Below, piece by piece: positions 8,729 through 16,186 of a stretch of DNA of 64,000 nucleotides (positions within the stretch are counted from its first letter, which is position 1; every line of letters begins with the position of its first letter). The DNA is from Glycomyces tritici. GTDB taxonomy: Bacteria > Actinomycetota > Actinomycetes > Mycobacteriales > Micromonosporaceae. Made by a program: the position numbers and the translations under genes. The DNA lies in assembly GCF_030403505.1 (NCBI RefSeq), contig NZ_JAUEMJ010000001.1, positions 241,844 to 305,843 on the forward strand, given 5' to 3'. The notes below the pieces were generated by a model. The model had not been told where the DNA came from. It did no database searches and saw only the letters and a program-made list of their open reading frames with translations.

Positions 8729-9373
8729 ATGACCGACAAGCCGCTCAGCGGGCGAAAGGCGCAGGCCGCCCGCAACGACACGCTCATCCTCGAAGCCGCC
8801 CACGAGGTGTTCGTCGCGAACCCGGAGGCCCCGATCGCGGAGGTCGCCAAGCGCGCCGGGGTGGGCATCAGCGCGCTGTACCGCCGCTACCCGAGCAAGG
8901 AGGACCTGCTGCGCAAGCTGTGCGGGGACGGCCTGGCCCGGCACATGGAGCTGGTGCAGGAGGCGGTCGACGCCGAGGGGGACGCATGGGAGGCGTTCTG
9001 CCGCTTCATGAGAGGGGTCGTCGCCGCGGACACGGCGTCGATCACGGTCAAGCTGGCGGGGACCTTCACGCCGACGCCGGACATGTTCGCGGCGGGCGTG
9101 GCGGGGGCCGAGCTGAACGACGCGCTCATGCGGAAGCTGCGTGACGCCGGCGTGCTCCGCGAGGACGCGGCGATCGGCGACCTCATCATGATCACCGAGT
9201 CCCTGGCCTCGATCGACATCGGCGACGCGGAGCGGACCCGCGAGGTGCGGCTGCGGATCCTGGAGCTCTGCCTCGAGGCGCTGCGAGCCCCGGGGCAGGC
9301 GCCGCTGCCGGGCACCGCCCCGTCCGAGGAGGAAATGGGAGTCCGCTGGATCCCGAAGCAAGCGAAGGCATAG
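8729..9373 (+). CDS. TetR-family transcriptional repressor
   Basis: A 214-aa one-component regulator. The N-terminal helix-turn-helix is clear (IAEVAKRAGVGISALYRRYPSKEDLLRKL); the rest is a variable ligand/dimer domain. I chose the ATG at 8729 because an in-frame ATG at 8696 lies inside the operator dyad. It follows the DHA2 exporter on the same strand and most likely represses both that gene and itself. The inducer is unknown. Confidence 0.9.
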   Translation: MTDKPLSGRKAQAARNDTLILEAAHEVFVANPEAPIAEVAKRAGVGISALYRRYPSKEDLLRKLCGDGLARHMELVQEAVDAEGDAWEAFCRFMRGVVAADTASITVKLAGTFTPTPDMFAAGVAGAELNDALMRKLRDAGVLREDAAIGDLIMITESLASIDIGDAERTREVRLRILELCLEALRAPGQAPLPGTAPSEEEMGVRWIPKQAKA

Positions 9374-9377
9374 CGAG

Positions 9378-9405
9378 AAGGGCCGCCCGGATCGGGCGGC
9401 CCTTT
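9378..9405 (+). terminator. Rho-independent terminator of the TetR gene
   Basis: A 12-bp perfect stem AAGGGCCGCCCG and its complement, with a 3-nt loop and TTT, begins 5 bp after the stop. It faces the tRNA array transcribed from the other strand. Confidence 0.75.
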
Positions 9406-9442
9406 CTGCATGCATGTTCCGAACGGTCCCGGTCCCCGGGCA

Positions 9443-9470
9443 ATGAAAAAAGCCCGGCATCACCGCCGGG
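9443..9470 (-). terminator. Terminator after insertion-bearing tRNA-Gly copy (9484-9581)
   Basis: On the minus strand a GCCCGGC/GCCGGGC stem is followed by six T. The same element follows each of the three tRNA-Gly genes. Confidence 0.75.
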
Positions 9471-9483
9471 CCTCTCGAACTGG

Positions 9484-9581
9484 AGCGGACGACCGGGATC
9501 GAACCGGCGACCTACACCTTGGCAAGGTGTCGCACCAGCGCGAAGCGCTGCAACCAGCACCGCCAACTGCGCTACGTCCGC
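9484..9581 (-). tRNA. tRNA-Gly(GCC) with a 25-nt insertion
   Basis: Acceptor stem, T-arm and anticodon arm (TTGCCAA loop, anticodon GCC) are identical to the ordinary copies, but the gene is 98 nt instead of 73. The extra 25 nt (9532-9556) sit between the D-stem and the anticodon stem. They begin right after GGTGC and end with GGTGC, and can fold as CAGCGC-TTC-GCGCTG. Removing them leaves a normal 73-nt tRNA with D-arm GCGC-AGTTGGCG-GTGC. It may be a processed tRNA, a non-functional copy, or a tRNA with an extra arm. Confidence 0.7.
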
Positions 9582-9610
9582 CCCAATCCCGCCCCGGTCC
9601 CCGGGCAACG

Positions 9611-9636
9611 AAAAAAGCCCGGCATCACTACCGGGC
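9611..9636 (-). terminator. Terminator after the second insertion-bearing tRNA-Gly
   Basis: Same hairpin plus T6 as after the other copies, with a small change in the loop-side of the stem (CACTACCGGGC on the plus strand). Confidence 0.7.
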
Positions 9637-9648
9637 CTCTCAATCTGG

Positions 9649-9746
9649 AGCGGACGACCGGGATCGAACCGGCGACCTACACCTTGGCAAGGTGTCGCAC
9701 CAGCGCGAAGCGCTGCAACCAGCACCGCCAACTGCGCTACGTCCGC
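9649..9746 (-). tRNA. tRNA-Gly(GCC) with a 25-nt insertion, second copy
   Basis: Identical to the copy at 9484-9581, with the insertion at 9697-9721 and the same GGTGC direct repeats. It differs from the ordinary gene at 9814 only by the insertion and by the D-arm changes TA to CG and GCGC to GTGC, which keep the stem paired through a G-U. Confidence 0.7.
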
Positions 9747-9774
9747 CCCAATCCCGCCCCCGTCCCCGGGCAAC

Positions 9775-9800
9775 GAAAAAAGCCCGGCATCACCGCCGGG
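9775..9800 (-). terminator. Terminator after the ordinary tRNA-Gly copy
   Basis: GCCCGGC-6-GCCGGGC stem followed by six T on the minus strand, immediately after the 73-nt tRNA gene. Confidence 0.7.
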
Positions 9801-9813
9801 CTTCTCAATCTGG

Positions 9814-9886
9814 AGCGGACGACCGGGATCGAACCGGCGACCTACACCTTGGCAAGGTGTCGCGCTACCAACTGCGCTACGTCCGC
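9814..9886 (-). tRNA. tRNA-Gly(GCC)
   Basis: A 73-nt cloverleaf with 7-bp acceptor stem GCGGACG/CGTCCGC, D-arm GCGC-AGTTGGTA-GCGC, anticodon loop TTGCCAA and T-arm GCCGG-TTCGATC-CCGGT. Discriminator U; CCA is not encoded. It is the first gene of the minus-strand tRNA-Gly array and matches the copy at 27114-27186. Confidence 0.95.
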
Positions 9887-9902
9887 ATTTCTCCGGTGTT
9901 GA

Positions 9903-9940
9903 CCGGGGAACGATGATTACTTTAGCGCATCGTTCACCGG
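9903..9940 (-). promoter_or_regulatory. tRNA-Gly promoter with an overlapping long inverted repeat
   Basis: A -10-like TAAAGT (9924-9919, minus) would start transcription about 26 nt before the tRNA. It lies inside a 13-nt inverted repeat (arms 9903-9915 and 9928-9940, one mismatch, core GAACGATG-N12-CATCGTTC). The dyad may be an operator, or a terminator for the upstream acetyltransferase transcript. Confidence 0.4.
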
Positions 9941-9967
9941 GGCTTGATAGGGCCTTGGGACCGATTG

Positions 9968-9995
9968 GGGCGCGGCTCACGCCTGAGCCGCGCCC
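9968..9995 (-). terminator. Strong hairpin after the acetyltransferase pair
   Basis: A 12-bp perfect stem GGGCGCGGCTCA and its complement with a 4-nt loop begins 6 bp past the stop at 10002. No T-run is present. Confidence 0.6.
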
Positions 9996-10001
9996 GCCCG
10001 G

Positions 10002-10664
10002 TCACTCCTCGGACTCGCCCAGGCCGAGCGCCGCGAGGACTTCGGCGTCCAGCCCTTCGATCGCGACCTCGTGCTTGCGGTGGGCCTCCCAGTCCTCGCG
10101 GGAGAGCCGCCAGCGGTTGTCCTGGCGGCGCACGCCGTTCAGGACCTTGTGGTCGATGCCGTCGGCTTTGTAGCCGAGCTTGCGTGAGACGCCCTCGGAA
10201 GGCCCGTTGCCCTCGAACGAGGCGCTCAGCGCGTAGTCGGCGCCGAGCCCGTTGAAGACGAAGTCGAGCACGGCTGCGCGCATCTCCGTCCCGATGCCCT
10301 TGCCGTGGTGGGCGCGCCCGAGCCACGACCCGGTGTGGGCCTCGCGCGTCGCCTTGACGTCGGCGGCGCCGACCTCCTGCATGCCGACGATCTCGCCGTC
10401 CAGGACCGTGACGAGCGGCAGCATCCACCGCTCGGGGCTGATGCCCGCGATGACGCTCATCTGGTGCTGCAGGGTCCGGCGGCCGCGCTCGATCGGCTCG
10501 CATTCGGTCCACGGCGTCAGGAACGGCATGAAGTCCGGGTCGTGGACGCCGGCCGCGGCCTGGTCGGCGAGCGCGACCAGGTCGTCGAGGTCGGGCAGGC
10601 GCAGTTCAAGCCGCTCGGTCCGCAGGCGGAGCCGGTAGACCGGCATGTAGTCGGTGAGTTTCAC
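10002..10664 (-). CDS. GNAT N-acetyltransferase (RimJ/RimL-like), copy 2
   Basis: A 220-aa cytoplasmic acetyl-CoA-dependent acetyltransferase of unknown substrate. It carries RLRTERLELRLPD near the N-terminus and the acetyl-CoA loop region SWLGRAHHGKGIGTEMRAAVLDF, followed by NGPSEGVSRKLGY. The GTG start follows AAGGAG. Its start overlaps the stop of the upstream paralogue by 4 nt, so the two are translationally coupled. The proteins share most of their motifs, which points to a tandem duplication. Confidence 0.85.
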   Translation of the reverse strand: MKLTDYMPVYRLRLRTERLELRLPDLDDLVALADQAAAGVHDPDFMPFLTPWTECEPIERGRRTLQHQMSVIAGISPERWMLPLVTVLDGEIVGMQEVGAADVKATREAHTGSWLGRAHHGKGIGTEMRAAVLDFVFNGLGADYALSASFEGNGPSEGVSRKLGYKADGIDHKVLNGVRRQDNRWRLSREDWEAHRKHEVAIEGLDAEVLAALGLGESEE

Positions 10665-11326
10665 GATGGCTCCTTCTCGGTGAGGCCGAGCATGTCCAGT
10701 ACGTCGTCGTCGAGGCCTTCGATCGCGACCTCGTGCCTGCGGTGGGCCTCCCAGTCCTCGCGGGTGAGCCGCCAGCGCTGCTCGGTGCGTCGGACGCCTT
10801 GGACGACAGGGAGTTTGATGCCGTCTTCGCGGTAGCCGAGGCTGCGCGAGACGCCGGCCGAGGCGGCGTTGCCGTCGTAGGAGCCGCTGGTCGCGTAGTC
10901 CGCGCCGATCCCCGCGAACGCGAAGTGGAGGACGGCGGCGCGCATCTCCTTGCCGATCCCCTTGCCCTGGTGGACGCGGCCGATCCAGGAGCCGGTGCTG
11001 ACCTCGCGGGTGTCGGCGAACTCGGTTCCCTTGATGTCCTGGACGCCGATCGGTTCGCCGTCTTGGAAGACGTAGAAGGGGAGGGTCCAGGCCTGCTCCT
11101 CCCAGCGGCCGATGGCGCGGTGGTACCAGAGGGCGACGCCGCGGGCGACCTTATCGGGCGCGGCCGCGGTCCACGGGATGCCGAACGGCATGAAATCCGG
11201 GTCGTGGACACCGGCCACGGCGACTTCGGCGAGCTTGGCGATCTCGTCGAAGTTCGCGGGCAGGCGCAGTTCGAGGCGTTCGGTGCGGAGTCTCAGGCGG
11301 TAGATCGGGAGGTGTTCGGCGAGCAT
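10661..11326 (-). CDS. GNAT N-acetyltransferase (RimJ/RimL-like), copy 1
   Basis: A 221-aa paralogue of the next gene: IYRLRLRTERLELRLP at the N-terminus, then SWIGRVHQGKGIGKEMRAAVLHF and the NAASAGVSRSLGYREDG segment. I start it at the ATG of MLAEHLPIYRLRL, which matches the paralogue; the open frame runs 26 residues further upstream without similarity. Substrate unknown. It is transcribed away from the ArsR gene, with about 115 bp between the starts. Confidence 0.83.
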   Translation of the reverse strand: MLAEHLPIYRLRLRTERLELRLPANFDEIAKLAEVAVAGVHDPDFMPFGIPWTAAAPDKVARGVALWYHRAIGRWEEQAWTLPFYVFQDGEPIGVQDIKGTEFADTREVSTGSWIGRVHQGKGIGKEMRAAVLHFAFAGIGADYATSGSYDGNAASAGVSRSLGYREDGIKLPVVQGVRRTEQRWRLTREDWEAHRRHEVAIEGLDDDVLDMLGLTEKEPS

Positions 11327-11405
11327 GACCAGATTCTTCAGGCCGGTGCCGCAGAGGGCAATCGGTTTACCTGCGGGCCCCGGTCCTGCGGGCGCCGCCG
11401 TCATG

Positions 11406-11423
11406 TGTCAGAATTTTCTGACA
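11406..11423. promoter_or_regulatory. Perfect palindrome, probable ArsR-family operator
   Basis: TGTCAGAA-TT-TTCTGACA, 18 bp with perfect arms, ends 19 bp before the ArsR-type start. Position and symmetry suit an autoregulatory operator, which could also act on the divergent acetyltransferases. Confidence 0.65.
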
Positions 11424-11442
11424 TACGACAAGGATGGTTGTC

Positions 11443-11781
11443 ATGGAGCCCGAGGAGCTGAACGGCGCGGCCCTGCTCGCGGCCTTCTCGGCGCTGGCGA
11501 ACCCGCACCGGCTGCGCATCCTCGGGGCGCTCGCCGACGGGCGGCAGTATGTGAGCCACTTGGCCCGCCAGCTGGGGATGAGCCGCCCGCTGCTCCACAT
11601 GCACCTGCAGAAGCTCCAGTCCGCGGGCCTGGTGACGGGGTCGCTGGAGCTCTCGGAGGACGGCAGGGCCGTCAAGTACTTCGAAGCGGTCCCGTTCGCC
11701 CTGCAGGTCTCCCCGCAGATCATCAAGGCGGCGCTGCCGACCCTGCCCGCACCGGGCGGCCACGGAAAGGAAACAGATTAA
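11443..11781 (+). CDS. ArsR-like winged-helix transcriptional regulator
   Basis: 112 aa, a single winged helix: LLAAFSALANPHRLRILGALADG, then the recognition region VSHLARQLGMSRPLLHMHLQKLQSAGLV. No metal-binding cysteines are visible, so it is probably not a metal sensor. The ATG at 11443 follows AAGG at 9 nt; another ATG lies at 11434. Its stop overlaps the start of the small membrane protein gene (TAATG), so the pair is co-translated. Confidence 0.85.
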   Translation: MEPEELNGAALLAAFSALANPHRLRILGALADGRQYVSHLARQLGMSRPLLHMHLQKLQSAGLVTGSLELSEDGRAVKYFEAVPFALQVSPQIIKAALPTLPAPGGHGKETD

Positions 11782-12026
11782 TGTCCATGGGACAAGCCGG
11801 GATGCTGTTCGTATTCGGATTCGCCTTCCTGATCGCGGCGATCGTGATCGTCTCGATGCTCGTGTGGGCGTCGACCAAGAAGGCGCAGGCGTCGGCCGCC
11901 CGCGAGGCGAACTACCGGGAGCTGGCGGCGAAGGCCGGCGAGGACTCGGCGGAGATCAAGGCCTCCCTCGCGGAGCTCAAGGGCCGCTTGGCGTCCGTGG
12001 AGCGGATGCTCAAAGAGGTCGACTGA
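11781..12026 (+). CDS. Small membrane-anchored coiled-coil protein
   Basis: 81 aa: an N-terminal membrane helix (MLFVFGFAFLIAAIVIVSMLVW), then an amphipathic, heptad-like tail (REANYRELAAKAGEDSAEIKASLAELKGRLASVERMLKEVD) predicted as a cytoplasmic coiled coil. No named family is recognised. The TAATG overlap with the ArsR-like gene suggests functional pairing, for example a membrane partner that sequesters or signals to the regulator. Confidence 0.8.
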   Translation: MSMGQAGMLFVFGFAFLIAAIVIVSMLVWASTKKAQASAAREANYRELAAKAGEDSAEIKASLAELKGRLASVERMLKEVD

Positions 12027-12101
12027 CCGCGAAAGCCCGCGCATGCGAGGAATTCCCGCGAATGACGGTTAAGGCGCGCCTGATACGGCACCCTCGGACG
12101 C

Positions 12102-14486
12102 ATGGACACGACGCAACCCGGTCTCGACACCGCGCCGCTCGACGATGAGGAACTGGCCCGCATCGACGCCTACTGGCGGGCCGCGAACTACCTCACCGTC
12201 GGCCAGATCTACCTGCTCGACAACCCCCTCCTCCGGGAGCCGCTGCGCCCCGAGCACATCAAGCCGCGCCTGCTCGGCCACTGGGGCACCAGCCCCGGCC
12301 TGAGCCTGATCTACGCGCACCTGAACCGCTGCATCACCGCCCGCGGCCTCGACATGATCTACGTGACCGGCCCCGGCCACGGCGGCCCCGCGATCGTCGC
12401 CAACACCTGGCTCGAGGGCACCTACCCGGAGCTGCACCCCTCGGTGAACCACTCCGAGGAGGGCATGAAGCAGCTGTTCCGGCAGTTCTCCTTCCCCGGC
12501 GGCATCCCCTCGCACGTCGCCGCCGAGGTGCCCGGCTCGATCCACGAGGGCGGCGAGCTCGGCTACGCGCTCTCGCACGCGTTCGGCGCCGCGTTCGACA
12601 ACCCGGACCTCACCGTGGCCTGCGTCGTGGGCGACGGCGAGGCCGAGACCGGCCCCCTGGCCGGCTCGTGGTTCTCCAACGTGTTCCTCAACCCCGTCTC
12701 GGACGGCACGGTCCTGCCGATCCTGCACCTCAACGGCTACAAGATCGCCAACCCCACGATCTTCGCGCGCATCTCCGACGAGGACCGCATGTCGTACTTC
12801 CGCGGCGTCGGCTACGAGCCGTTCCTAGTCGAAGGCGACGACCCCGCGGCCGTCCACCAGTCGATGGCCGCCACGCTGGACGCGTGCTTCGACCGGATCG
12901 CCGAGATCCGCGCCGACGCGCGCCGCCGCGCCAATGGACAAGCGGTCCGCCCGCGCTGGCCGATGATCATCCTGCGGACCCCGAAGGGCTGGACGGGACC
13001 GGCCGAAGTGGACGGCGTGCCGGTGGCGGGCACGTGGCGCGCCCACCAGGTGCCGCTCTCGGGCGTGCGCACGAACCCCGACCACCTGGCGATGCTCGAG
13101 GCGTGGATGCGCTCGTACCGGCCCGAGGAGCTGTTCGACGCCACCGGCAAGCCCGCGCCCGAACTCCTCGACCTGCATCCCCGAGGCGCGCAGCGCATGA
13201 GCGCCAACCCGCACGCGAACGGCGGCCTGCTCCTGCGCGACCTCGTGCTGCCCGACTACCGCGAGTACGGCCAGGAGACCGAGGGCCACGGCCGCACCAC
13301 CGGCGAGGCCACGAAGGTCCTCGGCAAGTGGCTGCGCGACGTCATCAGCGCCAACCCGGACCGGTTCCGGCTCTTCGGGCCCGACGAGGTCGAGTCGAAC
13401 CGGCTCGGCGCGGCCTTCGAGACCACCGATCGGCAATGGCAGGCCGACGTCTATCCCACGGACGAGCACCAGGCGCCGCAAGGGCGCGTCATGGAGGTGC
13501 TCTCGGAGCACCTGTGCGAGGGCTGGCTCGAGGGCTACCTGCTCACCGGCCGGCACGGGCTGTTCACCAGCTACGAGGCGTTCATCCACCTGGTCGACTC
13601 GATGTTCAACCAGCACGCCAAGTGGCTCAAGACGACCAACGCCATCCCGTGGCGCCGCCCGATCGCCTCGCTCAACTACCTCCTGTCGAGCCACGTGTGG
13701 CGCCAGGACCACAACGGCTTCTCCCACCAGGACCCCGGGTTCATCGACCACGTGATCAACAAGAAGGCCGAGGTCGTCCGGGTGTACCTGCCGCCGGACG
13801 CCAACACGCTCCTGTCCACGATGGACCACTGCCTGCGCAGCCGCCAGTACGTCAACGTCGTGGTCGCAGGCAAGCAGCCCGCGCTCCAGTACACGAGCAT
13901 GGACGAGGCCGTGCGCCACTGCGAACGGGGCCTGGGCATCTGGGAGTGGGCGTCCACCGACGAGGGCCGGTCGCCCGACGTCGTGCTCGCCTGCGCCGGG
14001 GACTCGCCCACGCTGGAGGTCCTGGCCGCCGCCGACATCCTGCGCCAGACCCTGCCGCGGCTGCGGGTGCGCGTGGTCAACGTCGTCGACCTCATGCGGC
14101 TCCAGCCCGACACCGAGCACCCGCACGGCCTGCCCGACCGGCAGTTCGACACGGTCTTCACCGCAGACAAGCCGGTCCTGTTCGCCTTCCACGGCTACCC
14201 GACCCTCATCCACCGGCTCACCTACCGCCGCACCAACCACGAGAACCTCCATGTGCGCGGCTACAAGGAGGAGGGCACCACGACCACGCCGTTCGACATG
14301 GTCATGCGCAACGACCTCGACCGGTTCCGCCTCGTCATCGACGTCATCGACCGCGTGCCCGGCCTCGGCGAGAACGCCGCGGGGCTGCGGCAGCAGATGG
14401 AGGACGCGAGGCACGCCGCCCGCGAGCACACCCGCACCCACGGCGAGGACCTGCCGGACGTCGCCGGATGGGAGTGGCCGCACTAG
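12102..14486 (+). CDS. xfp: Xylulose-5-phosphate/fructose-6-phosphate phosphoketolase
   Basis: Thiamine-diphosphate enzyme that cleaves xylulose-5-P (or fructose-6-P) with phosphate into acetyl-phosphate and glyceraldehyde-3-P (or erythrose-4-P). The 794-aa length is normal for the family. Motifs: [29 protein letters not shown], the diphosphate-binding [14 protein letters not shown], and [15 protein letters not shown] in the Pyr domain. ATG start; the gene stands alone on the plus strand. Its product acetyl-phosphate is the substrate of Pta/AckA encoded 10 kb upstream. Dual versus single substrate specificity cannot be read from sequence. Confidence 0.96.
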   Translation: MDTTQPGLDTAPLDDEELARIDAYWRAANYLTVGQIYLLDNPLLREPLRPEHIKPRLLGHWGTSPGLSLIYAHLNRCITARGLDMIYVTGPGHGGPAIVANTWLEGTYPELHPSVNHSEEGMKQLFRQFSFPGGIPSHVAAEVPGSIHEGGELGYALSHAFGAAFDNPDLTVACVVGDGEAETGPLAGSWFSNVFLNPVSDGTVLPILHLNGYKIANPTIFARISDEDRMSYFRGVGYEPFLVEGDDPAAVHQSMAATLDACFDRIAEIRADARRRANGQAVRPRWPMIILRTPKGWTGPAEVDGVPVAGTWRAHQVPLSGVRTNPDHLAMLEAWMRSYRPEELFDATGKPAPELLDLHPRGAQRMSANPHANGGLLLRDLVLPDYREYGQETEGHGRTTGEATKVLGKWLRDVISANPDRFRLFGPDEVESNRLGAAFETTDRQWQADVYPTDEHQAPQGRVMEVLSEHLCEGWLEGYLLTGRHGLFTSYEAFIHLVDSMFNQHAKWLKTTNAIPWRRPIASLNYLLSSHVWRQDHNGFSHQDPGFIDHVINKKAEVVRVYLPPDANTLLSTMDHCLRSRQYVNVVVAGKQPALQYTSMDEAVRHCERGLGIWEWASTDEGRSPDVVLACAGDSPTLEVLAAADILRQTLPRLRVRVVNVVDLMRLQPDTEHPHGLPDRQFDTVFTADKPVLFAFHGYPTLIHRLTYRRTNHENLHVRGYKEEGTTTTPFDMVMRNDLDRFRLVIDVIDRVPGLGENAAGLRQQMEDARHAAREHTRTHGEDLPDVAGWEWPH

Positions 14487-14598
14487 CCGCAGAACCGAAG
14501 CGGCCCAGCCGGAGCCGTCCAGCGCCTTGACACCGGGTGAACACGCTTCGTTAGTCTCTAAGGGGAGGCATGCTCGCAACCCCCTGGGAGGACTCCAC

Positions 14599-15087
14599 GT
14601 GGCGAAGGTCAGACCCGGTCGCGTCGTGGTCGACTACGACGAGGACCTCGTGGTCTTCACGGTCGGCATGCGGATCAACAAGTTCTGGAAGTTCCGCAAA
14701 TGGTGGCCGGTGTTCGTGTCGATGCCGAAGATGCTCCGCGAACTCCACGCCGACCCCGACCTCGGCCTGCTCGACTCGCGGACCATGATCGGCGGCCGCG
14801 TGATCATGGTCGTCCAGTACTGGCGCAGCGAGGAGCACCTGGAGCGGTACGCGCACTCGCAGGTGCACGCCCACCGCGGCTTCTGGAAGTGGTTCAACCG
14901 CAACGTGAAGAGCAACGGCGAGGTCGGCCTCTGGCACGAGCTCTACAAGGTGCCCGCCGGGGCGTACGACACCTCGTACATCAACATGCCGCCGTACGGG
15001 CTCGCCCGCGCCACGAAGGAGCGGGACGCGACCCGCACGGACCCGGACGACCACGGCCACGAGCACCCGGCTGGCGCCGCCCGCTAA
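14599..15087 (+). CDS. DUF4188 protein (monooxygenase-like)
   Basis: 162 aa matching the DUF4188 pattern: VVFTVGMRINKFWKFRKWWPVF, a VMVVQYWRSEEHLERYA core, then GLWHELYKVPAGAYDTSYINMPPYGLARA. These proteins have a ferredoxin-like dimeric alpha/beta fold and are loosely annotated as monooxygenase or aldoxime-dehydratase relatives; no reaction can be assigned. The GTG start follows GGGAGG at 7 nt. Its stop overlaps that of the convergent kinase gene by 4 nt. Confidence 0.85.
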   Translation: MAKVRPGRVVVDYDEDLVVFTVGMRINKFWKFRKWWPVFVSMPKMLRELHADPDLGLLDSRTMIGGRVIMVVQYWRSEEHLERYAHSQVHAHRGFWKWFNRNVKSNGEVGLWHELYKVPAGAYDTSYINMPPYGLARATKERDATRTDPDDHGHEHPAGAAR

Positions 15088-16067
15088 GACGCGGAGCCCT
15101 CCAGCAGCGCGAGGTTCTTGACGAGGCTCTCGGTCGACCACCCCAGCTGGTGGGCGGTCTGCTCCTCGTCGAAGCCGCGCACGGCGCACTCGGCGATGAG
15201 GATGAGCATCAGGTAGACCCGGTAGAGGGCGAGCCGCCGCTCCTCCCCCTCGGTCATCTCCCGGCCCAGGAAGCCGTCGATCGCCGCGTCCGACTCCTCG
15301 GCCGGGCCGAAGGTGAGGGAGACGATCTCGGCGATCGGGTCGCCGTAGAAGGCCCGCTCGCCGTCGATGAACGCCTCGACCCGCCAACCGGATTCGCCCT
15401 TCACGACGAAGACGTTGCCGTCCCACAGGTCGAAGTGGACGAGCGCGGGGCGGGTCACCTCGTCGAGCAGGTCCTTCTCGGCGGCGACGATCGCCTTGAT
15501 CTCCTCGGCCGGACGCGGCAGCGGCGAGTCGTTCTCCGCGATGTCGGCGAGGACGTCGTCGATCATCGCAAAAAACGATGCGGACCAGGTGTCGGCGACG
15601 GTGCGCCCGCTCTTGCGCGGATACCCGAACCGCTCCCCCGTGACCGTCGGGAAGCGGGCGCTGAGGGCCCCGATCTCGCGGCGCACGGCCAGCAGCTCCG
15701 CTGTGGACATGTCGGCGTGCGCCTTCGGCAGCGTCACGCCCTTGAGCCGGTCGATGATCATCACGCCGCCCTCGGGGTCGCCGTAGTGCAGCGCGGGCAT
15801 CGGCACGCCCGCGGCCAGGCCCCGCTCGAAGCACTCGATCTCGGTGGCCATGAGGTCGACCTCGTACCGCAGCAGCTTGTGCTCCTTGTCCGGGGCGACC
15901 TTGACGACCACGTGGCGGCCGTCGGCCAGCTCGAGGGCGTGCGCGGCGTTGAAGAAGCCGTCCTTGAACTCCTCATGGCCGACGACCTCGACCGGTCCGG
16001 GAAGGTGCTTGCGGACGATGGCCTCGACGGCGGCGCGGTCGAGCTTGGGGCGGATGGCGATCTCCAT
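15084..16067 (-). CDS. APH/choline-kinase-fold phosphotransferase
   Basis: 327 aa with the aminoglycoside-phosphotransferase fold: ATP-lobe lysine in HVVVKVAPD, the catalytic loop ALVHFDLWDGNVFV (H-x-D-x4-N) and the metal-binding Asp in EAFIDGERAFYGDPIAEI. Such proteins phosphorylate small molecules (drugs, sugars, macrolides); the substrate is unknown and resistance should not be assumed. The ATG starting MEIAIRPKLDRA was chosen because the upstream 43 codons look non-coding. Divergent from the GNAT gene at 16187. Confidence 0.82.
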   Translation of the reverse strand: MEIAIRPKLDRAAVEAIVRKHLPGPVEVVGHEEFKDGFFNAAHALELADGRHVVVKVAPDKEHKLLRYEVDLMATEIECFERGLAAGVPMPALHYGDPEGGVMIIDRLKGVTLPKAHADMSTAELLAVRREIGALSARFPTVTGERFGYPRKSGRTVADTWSASFFAMIDDVLADIAENDSPLPRPAEEIKAIVAAEKDLLDEVTRPALVHFDLWDGNVFVVKGESGWRVEAFIDGERAFYGDPIAEIVSLTFGPAEESDAAIDGFLGREMTEGEERRLALYRVYLMLILIAECAVRGFDEEQTAHQLGWSTESLVKNLALLEGSAS

Positions 16068-16186
16068 CGCGCCATTCTGAATGCCGGGAGCCGCCGGCGC
16101 AATCGGGTATCGGTGCGGCTCTTGCCTGGTGGGACGCACACGCATAGCGTGGAAGACCGACCGGGAACGGACATGGGAGGCGCCGC

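Larger units (their letters stand above)
9484..9813 (-). repeat. 165-bp tandem repeat of tRNA-Gly plus terminator
   Basis: Two successive units, each a 98-nt tRNA gene plus spacer and terminator, repeat with a period of exactly 165 bp. The insertion is identical in both, so it predates the duplication. A third, insertion-free tRNA-Gly is the promoter-proximal member. Confidence 0.85.

Noticed and set aside
9410..9916. A plus-strand ORF with repeated [14 protein letters not shown] segments
   Set aside because: It is a translation of the complementary strand of the tRNA-Gly array, not a repeat protein.
15084..16067. Aminoglycoside-resistance gene
   Set aside because: The kinase fold is clear but nothing identifies a drug substrate; kept as unknown specificity.
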